A DNA stretch of 64,000 nucleotides from DASXKD01 sp963762735 (GTDB lineage: Bacteria; Actinomycetota; Actinomycetes; Streptosporangiales; Streptosporangiaceae). The notes under the pieces were generated by a model. It saw only the letters and a program-made list of their open reading frames with translations. It was not told the DNA's origin and made no database searches. The stretch lies in the NCBI GenBank assembly GCA_963762735.1, contig CAVXMG010000001.1, forward strand, positions 1 to 64,000, written 5' to 3'. Shown here in pieces: positions 57,150 to 64,000 of the stretch (its first letter is position 1; each line of letters starts with the position of its first letter). A program made the translations under genes and the position numbers.

Positions 57150-57692
57150 TTACGAAGCGGGGCGCCGCCCCAGAGCAGCTGCCGGTTGATGTGCTGGGGG
57201 TAGCGCCAGGGTGGCGACCGGCCCGGAGACGCTCGCGGGCGGCTGGTTGCTGGACCAGGCATAGGTCAAGTACCAGCTGGTGTTAGAGCGGCGGTGTGGG
57301 ATACGCCAGTGCAGGCCGAACGTGTGCGATCCGGCGGGCAGCACCTGGCGGTAGTGGGCCAGGATCGGGTTCATGCCGATGGGGCCGTTCGGCCCGCCGC
57401 CCCAGGTCCCGGTGGAGATGCCGAACCACAGCGCGGTGATTGTGACCTGCTTCGGCACGGTCACCGCGACGCGCATCATCAGGGTCTCGCCAGGGCGGGC
57501 CCGGTAGCGCGGTACATGCCCGTCTATGCGGAGCGCGAAGGACACCCCGTTAATGGTCGGGGCGAAGGTCACCTTCGGCACGGTCGCCGGGCATGATGCG
57601 CCGGGTGGGCAGCGCGGGGAGGAGGAGCAACCGCCTGCCGCAAGCACTCCCGCCACCAGTGCGGCCACCAGGCTGGTCCGCAGGACCAACAT
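57150..57692 (-). CDS. Secreted/lipoprotein-like protein of unknown function
   Basis: A 180-residue protein from ATG 57692 (MLVLRTSLVAALVAGVLAAG). A hydrophobic signal ends at a lipobox-like LAAGGC with the Cys near residue 22. A Cys-rich start follows (SSSPRCPPGASCPATVP). The rest is beta-rich (VSFALRIDGHVPRYRARPGE, TWGGGPNGPIGMNPILAHY). Probably a surface lipoprotein. It shares orientation and style with the next gene upstream (57739-58188) and may be a diverged duplicate; both carry an immunoglobulin-like segment with an R-x-G-x-x-x-x-x-V pattern. Confidence 0.6.
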   Translation of the reverse strand: MLVLRTSLVAALVAGVLAAGGCSSSPRCPPGASCPATVPKVTFAPTINGVSFALRIDGHVPRYRARPGETLMMRVAVTVPKQVTITALWFGISTGTWGGGPNGPIGMNPILAHYRQVLPAGSHTFGLHWRIPHRRSNTSWYLTYAWSSNQPPASVSGPVATLALPPAHQPAAALGRRPAS

Positions 57693-57738
57693 CACAGCGC
57701 CAGTATGAGGGGCCGCGCCGAGTTGAGTCACCGTGAGT

Positions 57739-58188
57739 TCAGCGAACAACGGTGACCTCGATAACAGGGCAGTTGCCCGTGATCACCTTTGGCGGCCGGT
57801 GGCCGACGACGAGGCACGGCCAAGTGCGGGAAATCACCGCCGCCCGCCCCGGGTGGACCGCCCGGTAGGTTCCGGTTGCCCGGCCCGGGCCAAGGGTACC
57901 GAGCACCAGGACAGACGGGCGCGAGCTTTGGGGTACCGGGCCAGCCAGCATGTGAACGTCGATCTGCTGGCCCACATGCACCGTCACCGTCAGGGCCGGG
58001 ATGGAAAGCAGCCCGGCGCAATCGCCGGCGCCCCTGACATGCCCGGCGACGCGCACCAGGGCGGGCGGCCCGCACGCGCTGGTCCCTGTCTGGGTCCACC
58101 ACGGCTTACCGCTGCAGGAAGCCAGCATGCCGGTAATCAGCGCCGCGACCCCAGCGGCAGCTAAGAAACGGAGCCCGGCCATGCTCAT
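57739..58188 (-). CDS. Lipoprotein of unknown function
   Basis: A 149-residue protein from ATG 58188 (MSMAGLRFLAAAGVAALITG). The lipobox LASC (Cys near residue 26) is followed by SGKPWWTQTGTSACGPPALV. The mature part contains LTVTVHVGQQIDVHML and a C-terminal CPVIEVTVV strand, suggesting a small beta-sandwich with one disulfide. It has no recognised family. It is the first of two minus-strand lipoprotein genes, 46 bp apart. Confidence 0.6.
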   Translation of the reverse strand: MSMAGLRFLAAAGVAALITGMLASCSGKPWWTQTGTSACGPPALVRVAGHVRGAGDCAGLLSIPALTVTVHVGQQIDVHMLAGPVPQSSRPSVLVLGTLGPGRATGTYRAVHPGRAAVISRTWPCLVVGHRPPKVITGNCPVIEVTVVR

Positions 58189-58504
58189 GCCTGATAGACG
58201 CGCACAGCACCTGCCCGGTTCCGCAAGCCGTGGTAGAGCGGGTGGTAACCAGCTAAGGGCCGCACGGGTGTTGGGGTCGCTGGCCCGCTCGCGCGGCCTG
58301 GGCATGCCGAATGGAAGCGCGCCGCTTGGCCCATCCGCCACTACAGAAAGTGTCGTACTGAATGGGACAATCCCGCCCCCGCTGTCCAGGGGGGCGCCTG
58401 ATCATCGGTGGGCTATGAGCTTGTGTCCGTCCGGCAGGATGACGGTTCGATGACATGCTGGCGGGAATACTTCTCGGCAGGATTGTGTCACCCATAATAG
58501 AGCG
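58189..58504. other. Gene-free region upstream of the toxin-antitoxin pair
   Basis: 316 bp with no credible gene. The last 15 bp contain CATAAT (58493-58498), a good -10 hexamer placed so that transcription would start at or next to the toxin ATG (58505). No convincing -35 is visible. Confidence 0.45.
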
Positions 58505-58768
58505 ATGCTCGAGATCCGGTTCACCCAGGCGGCGCGCAAGCACCGCATCGGCCGGGCCTCGGTTCGCCAAGTCATGTCCACCGTGATCCCCGCCGGGACA
58601 GTCACCACGCAGGGAAACCAGGCGTGGCTCTACCTCGGCGCGGATGAGCGGGGCAGGGAATTAGAGGTGATCGCCGTTGAGATCGGGCCACAGCCCGGAC
58701 AGCGGCCGTACCTGCTGGTCATCCACGCTATGCCCACGAGCCTGCGGAAGGGAAACCGCGATGTCTAG
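58505..58768 (+). CDS. Putative toxin of a type II toxin-antitoxin module (BrnT/DUF4258-like)
   Basis: An 87-residue protein: MLEIRFTQAARKHRIGRASV, AWLYLGADERGRELEVIAVE and YLLVIHAMPTSLRK. A F-[ST]-x-x-A-x-x-K-H-x-[IV] opening, a strand pair with D-x-x-G-R-x-L-E-V and a final H-A-x-P are typical of small RNase-like toxins related to BrnT/RelE folds. The stop overlaps the start of a ribbon-helix-helix gene by 8 bp, the usual toxin-first order of BrnT-BrnA. Biochemical function is inferred from this context. The message may be leaderless. Confidence 0.65.
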   Translation: MLEIRFTQAARKHRIGRASVRQVMSTVIPAGTVTTQGNQAWLYLGADERGRELEVIAVEIGPQPGQRPYLLVIHAMPTSLRKGNRDV

Positions 58769-59090
58769 GCACCAGCCGCCACCCATCAACCGGGACACCC
58801 CGTTCGGGCCCGACGTGGACTTGGACCAGGATGACGTCAGGCTCGCCGACGGGACACCTCTCACACACGAGGTCGCCGCCGAGATTGTCGAGGATGCCCG
58901 CAGGTCCGCCGGCCGTCCGTCGCTGACCGGGCCAGGCAAGCACTCCCCCCAGGTCTCGGCGCGCGTGCCTACCGAACTCCGCGACGCTGCGGAGCGTCAG
59001 GCCAGGCGTGAAGGAAAGAGCGTGTCGCAACTCATCCGGGAGTTGCTGGAGCGATACCTCGCAGGCAAGCCGGGCGGCGTACGCAGCTGA
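58761..59090 (+). CDS. CopG/ribbon-helix-helix antitoxin
   Basis: A 109-residue protein. The N-terminal half is acidic and Pro-rich (FGPDVDLDQDDVRLADGTPL) and probably wraps the toxin. The C-terminal half carries the ribbon-helix-helix DNA-binding domain VSARVPTELRDAAERQARRE, then SVSQLIRELLERYL. Antitoxins of this layout bind their own promoter and neutralise the toxin. The start ATG 58761 lies inside the toxin gene's last codons, so the two are translated together. Confidence 0.75.
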   Translation: MSRHQPPPINRDTPFGPDVDLDQDDVRLADGTPLTHEVAAEIVEDARRSAGRPSLTGPGKHSPQVSARVPTELRDAAERQARREGKSVSQLIRELLERYLAGKPGGVRS

Positions 59091-59410
59091 GGGTCTAGGC
59101 GTTCCGCCTTCGCCTGCCCGTTGTGACTTCGCCGACGGAAGAGGGTGTTACGAAGCAAGGGCCAACGCCGTTCCGCCTGATCAGGCCCAGCGCCTGACGA
59201 TCGAATGGACAACCGGTCTCTGACGGTCTCGATCGGGCAGCAGGCAGCGGGGGGTGCGGACACGGCGGGACGGGCCACCACTGCTCCGCAACCGGGTTCT
59301 GCCTGCCGCCCGGTGGGTGGCAGGAATTGTCTGCGTTATCTGACGGCCGCCGGCGCATGCAACAGATGGGCGCGGCTGGCGCATCATCTGGGTAGGCCCG
59401 AGGTGGTGGA
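59091..59410. other. Gene-free region upstream of the sigma factor
   Basis: 320 bp between the antitoxin and the sigma-factor gene. Short open frames here have no family resemblance and overlap the sigma gene in another frame. GGAATTG near 59320 could be an ECF-type -35, but this is weak. Confidence 0.35.
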
Positions 59411-59923
59411 GTGGATCTTGATGAGGCGCTGGCGGAGCTGGTCGCACAGTCCGGTGACCGGCTGCTGCGGGTTGCCTATCAGCTGACCCACGACCGGGCG
59501 GCAGCACAAGACCTGGTGCAGGAGGCCCTGGTGCGGGTCTACCGGTCGATGCGCCGCCGCGGCGTCCCGCCCGAGGATTGGTATGCCTACCTGCGCCGGG
59601 CCGTGGTCAACGAATATCTGCGCGCCCGGCGGCTGCGCAGCAGCGGCGAGGTGGTGACCGACAGGATGCCCGAACAGCCTGTGGCCGGTAGCCCAGAAGA
59701 CCAGATCGCCGACCGGGCACAGCTGTGGTCGGCATTGGGGGCGCTGAGCGCGCGGCAGCGCGCGGCGCTGGTGCTGCGGTACTACGAGGACCTGCCCGAC
59801 CCCCAGATCGCGGCGCTGCTCGGCTGCCGCGAGGCGAGCGTGCGCAGCTTGGCCAGCCGCGGGCTAGCCGCCTTGCGGCAGCGGGCCGTACCCGCCGGCG
59901 TCGGAGAGGAGGATCGGCGGTGA
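59411..59923 (+). CDS. SigE-family ECF RNA polymerase sigma factor
   Basis: A 170-residue ECF sigma factor. Region 2 reads LVAQSGDRLLRVAYQLTHDR and AAAQDLVQEALVRVYRSM (core binding and -10 melting). Region 4 reads LWSALGALSARQRAALVLRY and the HTH YEDLPDPQIAALLGCREASV (-35 recognition). The R-V-A-Y-x-L-x-x-D pattern places it in the SigE/SigL-like actinobacterial subgroup. It starts at GTG 59411. Its stop overlaps the next start (GTGA), and that partner may act as a membrane sensor or anti-sigma factor. Confidence 0.9.
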   Translation: MDLDEALAELVAQSGDRLLRVAYQLTHDRAAAQDLVQEALVRVYRSMRRRGVPPEDWYAYLRRAVVNEYLRARRLRSSGEVVTDRMPEQPVAGSPEDQIADRAQLWSALGALSARQRAALVLRYYEDLPDPQIAALLGCREASVRSLASRGLAALRQRAVPAGVGEEDRR

Positions 59924-61398
59924 GCGGCATCGAAGACATCGTTCGCCAGGTGATGGCCAGCCACGACCAGGAAGCGCCGGGCGCGCCAGACCTGCTCCGC
60001 GCCCTCCACACTACGCTCGGGCATCCCAGCCGGCGCGGGAAGTGGCCTGGTCTGCTCGTGCCCTTGGCCGCCGCCGCCGCGACCGTCGGCGTTGTCGCCG
60101 CCTCGCTGGCTATCTCCGCCGCGTTCCAGGGCCACGCCCGCCCGCCCGGCCCAGGCCCGGCCGCGCGGTCCCACCCCTTCCCGGCGGCGCTGCGCTCGGC
60201 GGCGTCGCGCCCGGCGGCGCTGCGTCAGGTGCCCCCCTACTTTGCCGCGCTGACCCTGACCGCCCCTGTCCAGGTGATGGGCGGCGAGGCCGTGGTGGTG
60301 CGCTCGACTGTCACCGGGCACGTGCTCGCCACGGTCACCCCGCCCCGGCCCTACCGGATCTTCACCTGGGTGAGTGCCGCCGACGACGACCGCACCTTCG
60401 TCCTGGCCGCCCAGCGGTACTGGCCCATCGGCTCCGGCCAGGCCGGGATGCCCGCCCAGAACCGGGACATCACCACCCCCACGGTGTTCTTCAGGATGAC
60501 CTTCGACCCGGCCACCCACACGGCAACGCTGGGCCGCCTGGCCGTCCCGGAAACGATCCCGTCCGCCCAGCTCGCCGGGATGACCGTGTCCCCCGACGGC
60601 ACCAGGCTCGCCCTGGACCTCCGCCGATCTATCCAGTCCATCCAGGTCGTCACCCTCGCCACCGGGGCGATCCGGTCCTGGGCCTGGCCCGGCGGCGGCT
60701 GGATCGGCAACAACAAGCCGATCGGCCAGATCTTCTCCTGGACCGCGGACGGGACGATGCTGGCGTTCCAGCAGCGGAACGACAACGGGGGAGCAATGTC
60801 CCTCTCGTTTCTAGCCGCGGTCGCCGGCGCCCTGGCCGCGGTCGTGCTCACCGGGATGCTCGTGCGGCGGTGCGTCCGTGTGAGGCGGGCTGGCCTGCTG
60901 GCCTGGACTATCACCGCGACCGCGATCACGATCGCGCTGGCAGCGCACGCGCTTGGCGCCTACCGGGGCTTGGCCCCGGCGGCCACGAACGTCCGGCTGC
61001 TCGACACCACCGCGCCCGGCACCAGCCTGGCGTCATCCGCGATCGGGCTCACCTTCCCGGACCCGGCGGACTTCGGCCTCAACACGCTCCTCACCCCCGA
61101 CGGCACCAGGATCGTCACCGTCACCCCCCAGGGGATCACCGAGTTCTCCGCCCGCACCGGAACGCCGATCCTGTCCGAGGACCAGTTCTCCGTGGCCCAA
61201 TTCCCGGCCGGCGGCCCGCAGGAGGTGGACCGGCAGTCCGTGCTGTGGGCAAGCCCGGGCGGCCAGGCGCTCGTCGTCTCCGACCCCCGCGGCAAGGCAA
61301 CCCCCTATGGTCCCGACACCATCCTCGGCGTCCTCACCGGGAACACATTCACCCCGATCCCCAACGGCACCTACCAGAGCATTCAGATCGCCTGGTAG
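59920..61398 (+). CDS. Membrane-anchored propeller protein linked to the sigma factor, with internal membrane insertion
   Basis: A 492-residue protein. An N-terminal cytoplasmic segment (VSGIEDIVRQVMASHDQEAP) could contact the sigma factor. It is followed by a transmembrane helix (LLVPLAAAAATVGVVAASLA, about residues 45-65) and an exported beta-propeller with blades such as GMTVSPDGTRLALDL and FSWTADGTMLAFQQ. Between about 60790 and 60980 the propeller is interrupted by two more hydrophobic helices (SFLAAVAGALAAVVLTGMLV and WTITATAITIALAAHALGAY), after which TNVRLLDTTAPGTSLASS resumes. No zinc anti-sigma H-x3-C-x2-C motif is visible, so an anti-sigma role is unproven. It is translationally coupled to the sigma gene. 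Confidence 0.7.
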   Translation: MSGIEDIVRQVMASHDQEAPGAPDLLRALHTTLGHPSRRGKWPGLLVPLAAAAATVGVVAASLAISAAFQGHARPPGPGPAARSHPFPAALRSAASRPAALRQVPPYFAALTLTAPVQVMGGEAVVVRSTVTGHVLATVTPPRPYRIFTWVSAADDDRTFVLAAQRYWPIGSGQAGMPAQNRDITTPTVFFRMTFDPATHTATLGRLAVPETIPSAQLAGMTVSPDGTRLALDLRRSIQSIQVVTLATGAIRSWAWPGGGWIGNNKPIGQIFSWTADGTMLAFQQRNDNGGAMSLSFLAAVAGALAAVVLTGMLVRRCVRVRRAGLLAWTITATAITIALAAHALGAYRGLAPAATNVRLLDTTAPGTSLASSAIGLTFPDPADFGLNTLLTPDGTRIVTVTPQGITEFSARTGTPILSEDQFSVAQFPAGGPQEVDRQSVLWASPGGQALVVSDPRGKATPYGPDTILGVLTGNTFTPIPNGTYQSIQIAW

Positions 61399-61690
61399 AC
61401 GTTCCCTTACCCGATGACATTCTGGGCACGCCCGGCGACCGATGCGCCAGGCCACGAAGGGCAGGCACAACCGGGCGCGGTGGGTGGTTGGACCTGACAC
61501 GTCACAAGAGAGTGTTGGTAGGGACAACTGTGCGCCCGAAGGGCGCTCGTTTGGTGTCGTGGCTGGCGGTGGCGGGTCGGTCGGTTACGGCGGAGAGTGC
61601 CTACGGACCGGGCGGGGGGTGGGCGGGCCGCCTTGTGGGCTGGAGGGCTGATTCCTCGTGGCCTTGCCGTCTGGCCAGGCTTGGCTGGCC
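61399..61690. other. Gene-free stretch before the group II intron
   Basis: No credible gene or terminator hairpin is seen here. It is the downstream exon side of the intron, whose 3' boundary cannot be fixed exactly and probably lies near 61690-61760. Confidence 0.35.
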
Positions 61691-61800
61691 GGCCACTGCG
61701 ACAGGACGGAGGCGAAGGTCTCTCACTTCCACTCGAACTAAGTGAGGTCGACCCGAAGCGCGGTGCTGGCCTCACGACCAGCCCGTTTCTCCGGGTCGCC

Positions 61801-61840
61801 TCCCGCACCCGGCGTGCACCTCTCAGCGCACCGGGCGCTC
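61801..61840 (-). ncRNA. Group II intron domain V
   Basis: On the minus strand the sequence runs GAGCGCCCGGTGCGC, then TGAGAG, then GTGCACGCCGGGTGC. The lower stem GCGCCCGG pairs with CCGGGTGC (one G-U), a CG bulge follows, and a short upper stem closes the loop. The 5' GAGC supplies the AGC catalytic triad. Both shape and position, 31 bp after the maturase stop, fit domain V. Confidence 0.7.
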
Positions 61841-61870
61841 CGCAAGCCCCGGCATGGGCCGGTGCTTACC

Positions 61871-63291
61871 TCATGCCGTGCTCGGCCATGGTGTCGCGAT
61901 CTTCGTTCCCCGGTAGTAGTAGCGCTTGGCGCTGACCCTGGCCGGGTCGAACAACTCCACGGCCCCGTCGCTGGGCCACATGCCGTAGCGTCGGCGTAGC
62001 TGTTTCCATGGGGTTCGCCGATGCTTGCGCTCCTGCCACCTGACCACCTGTTTCCACAGGTAGGACCTCAGATAGCTGAAGGTCGCGTTCGAGCATCCGT
62101 ACCTGAAGTACGCGGTCCAGCCACGCAGCATCCGATTGAGATGGATGAGCAGGACGCTGAGCGGCAGGTTCGTGTTCTGCTGGCACCACGCCTTGATCTT
62201 GGCCTTGATGGCGGCCAGCGCCTTCTTGGCCGGGTAGACGTAGACGTAGTACCTGCCGGTGCCTCGCTTGCGGTGCCGCTGGATGCGCCAGCCGAGAAAG
62301 TCGAGGCCGTCGTCAATGTGGGTAACCAGGGTCTTTTCCGGCGACAGGCGCAGGCCCATCGTCGCGAGGACCCCGGCGATCTCCTCCTTCAGGGCTTCGG
62401 CGTGCGCCTTGGTGCCCGACACGGCCAGGCACCAGTCGTCCGCATACCGGGCCAGCCGGTAGTTGGGCAGACCCTGGCGGCGCCGCTTGGCCCTCTCATA
62501 CGGGCTGGCTCCGGGACCTCCCGGGCCCTGGGCGATGTGCTCGTCCAGGACCGACAGGGCCACGTTGCTCAGCAACGGGGAAGGATCGACCCTTGCGGGG
62601 AACCAGCGCTGGTATCCGCCAGCGTGCCGTCCTCGGTGAGGATGCCCGCTTTAAGGAATGCCTTCACCAGGGCAAGGACGCGTTTGTCCCCGACGCGAGC
62701 CCGCACCCGGCCCATCAGAGCCGCATGCGAGATTTCGTCGAAGCAGGCTTTGATGTCCCCTTCTACGATCCACTCATACGAGCGGGAGGCGAAGTGGTGC
62801 ACCTCAGCCACCGCGTCATGAGCCCGGCGGTTCGGGCGGAATCCGTAGGAGCACGGAAGAAAATCCGCCTCGAAGATAGGCTCCAGCACCAGCTTCAAGG
62901 AGGCCTGGGCGACCCGGTCCCGGATGGTGGCGATCCCCAGGTAGCGGACCTTTCCGCCCGCTTTGGGAATCGCCCTCTGCCGGACCGGCAAGGGCTGGAA
63001 AGCACGGGCCCTCAAATCAGCCCGCAACTCCGCCAAGAACCCCTCAACCCCGCGCTCGGACTCGATGTAGTGGGCGGTCTCGCCGTCCACACCGGCCGTG
63101 CGTGCTCCCTTGTTTCCCCGCACCCGATCCCACGCAACCAGCAAGAACGCGGGATCAGCGACGAGATTGAACAGATCATCGAACCTGCGATGAGGGTCAT
63201 CACCGGCCCAACGGTGCAGCTTGGCCTGGATCTCCAGTACCCGGCGCCCGGCTGAAAACAGCCCTGGCAACCCCGGTTCGCCAGTATTCAC
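61871..63291 (-). pseudogene. ltrA: Group II intron reverse transcriptase/maturase, one frameshift
   Basis: A protein of about 472 residues starting at GTG 63291. RT blocks are visible: GNKGARTAGVDGETAHYIES, AIPKAGGKVRYLGIATIRDR, YGFRPNRRAHDAV, GDIKACFDEISH, and AGSPQGSILP. One base is missing near 62578, so this frame stops; the next frame continues LLSNVALSVLDEH and holds the catalytic RYADDWCL. The maturase (X) domain is LIHLNRMLRGWTAYFRYG. The C-terminus lacks an obvious HNH endonuclease. The protein assists splicing and retromobility; the shift, if real, would inactivate it. Confidence 0.85.
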
Positions 63292-63958
63292 CGGCGGCCT
63301 CCTGGTCTTCCCTGACGTCTGCTGCTGACTTGCTGGCCCCCTTCGCCATGTGCACGTCTTTCACGTGCCCGGACTACTACGGGGCCTCCGCCCCATCTAG
63401 CACCTTCGGCCGACGACGGGCCTATCCTGCTGGCCCGGGCGGATCCCGGGCAGCAGGAACGACACCGGATGGTTCCCGTGTTCACTGAAAATCGATCGAC
63501 CGGCTTGGCATCCAGCTTTGCCCCGGCAGCATCGCCACGGTTACGCCGCAGGCTTTCACCGTGACCTCCCCACCGGCACGCCAAGCCGGCTACGGAGTCA
63601 GCCACCCACACCGGATGGCCGTGCACTGCACCCCGGCCCATATCCACCAGATTTGAGCCGGTGCCACGCTTACGGAGCTTTACCACTGATTCCTCTTCGT
63701 ATACCGTCCGGTCTCGCTCGCCGGACCCAGCCCGTCTGGCAGTACCAGACCGTCCCGGCTTTGTCAGCGCTGCTTCCCGCCCTCCCCGGCGTCTCCCGGA
63801 TCAGACTGCGCTCAGCTCCCACCCGGCTGCTGCGACAGCCCGGCGAGGAGGTCTTGCACCTCCTTCGATTCCCAGCGCCTCACGGCGCACCAGCGCCTCA
63901 CGGCGCAGGGATTTACCACGCCATGCCCCGGGGGCGGTACTTCCATGATCATGGGGTG

Positions 63959-64000
63959 TCAGGCCGCCAGTAGCGTCACCCCGTAGTCGTTGAAGCGCTT
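63959..64000 (-). CDS. C-terminal end of an unidentified gene
   Basis: Thirteen codons read KRFNDYGVTLLAA followed by TGA at 63959-63961, running off the window. The family cannot be recognised. The palindrome CCATGATCATGG (63943-63954) follows the stop closely and may act as its terminator. Confidence 0.3.
   Translation of the reverse strand, partial: KRFNDYGVTLLAA

Larger units (their letters stand above)
61690..63900 (-). mobile_element. Group II intron (retroelement) with reverse transcriptase
   Basis: A minus-strand retroelement. The RNA would begin near 63900 with GTGCGCCGTGAGG (GUGYG-type 5' end) and continue through a domain-I-like GGAGGTGCAAGACCTCC. The maturase frame follows (63291-61871), then a domain V hairpin (61840-61801). 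Domain VI and the exact 3' end are uncertain. The insertion lies about 60 bp after the end of a minus-strand gene and next to a GCGCCGTGAGGCGC hairpin. Introns of bacterial class C prefer such terminator-like sites, but class is not established here. Confidence 0.75.

Noticed and set aside
59205..59486. Small gene overlapping the sigma-factor start
   Set aside because: It shares sequence with the sigma gene in another frame and has no family resemblance.

Overview
This window reads as chromosomal DNA of a high-GC actinobacterium. Codons end mostly in G or C, GTG starts are common, and many genes overlap by a 4-base ATGA or GTGA. Marker genes agree: a BldC-type regulator, a complete GlgE alpha-glucan pathway, a DUF3017 protein and SigE-type sigma factors. 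A relative of Streptosporangiales or Streptomyces is plausible, but genus cannot be read from the sequence.

Layout. 1-5.3 kb: end of a beta-propeller protein, a nitrilase-family amidase, a class I aminotransferase, a VOC protein, a ferredoxin and a methyltransferase. 5.5-9.9 kb: a glycan-type cluster (alpha/alpha-toroid protein, methyltransferase, GT4 glycosyltransferase, divergent GDP-mannose 4,6-dehydratase). 10-10.7 kb: a VIT1/CCC1-like membrane protein. 10.8-19.2 kb: a dipeptide/oligopeptide ABC transporter operon ending in a histidine-ammonia-lyase homologue that lacks the cofactor-forming serine, with a divergent enolase-superfamily gene. 19.3-20.5 kb: a wrecked iron alcohol dehydrogenase gene. 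20.7-28.8 kb: histidine utilisation genes (hutU, an M20 hydrolase, hutF, later hutI) interleaved with an extradiol dioxygenase, a secreted protein and a rhomboid protease. 28.9-31.7 kb: a secreted beta-helix protein, a strong hairpin, a 25-26 bp minisatellite and a cluster of DnaA-box-like sites. 31.7-36.1 kb: flavin reductase, SppA-type peptidase, NYN-type protein, a beheaded GntR regulator and a membrane-anchored propeller. 36.2-46.6 kb: glgB, mak, treS and glgE on the minus strand with glgP divergent. 46.9-51.3 kb: bldC, enoyl-CoA hydratase, a Ser/Thr kinase and a convergent FHA regulator. 51.5-55.4 kb: citrate synthase, DUF3017, isocitrate dehydrogenase and malate dehydrogenase. 55.5-61.4 kb: accessory-type small genes, a GntR regulator with a phased operator, two lipoproteins, a toxin-antitoxin pair, and a sigma factor with its membrane partner. 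61.7-63.9 kb: a group II intron.

Genes working together. TreS and maltokinase make maltose-1-phosphate, GlgE polymerises it, GlgB branches the product and the GlgP-type enzyme degrades it. HutU, HutI and HutF, probably with the M20 hydrolase, take urocanate to glutamate. Citrate synthase, Icd and Mdh are three TCA-cycle enzymes in one run.

Caveat. Many genes are broken by single-base frameshifts while the protein sequence on both sides stays good. The breaks are densest between 10.8 and 28 kb. Base-calling or assembly indels explain this at least as well as gene decay, so genes marked pseudogene here may be intact in the organism.
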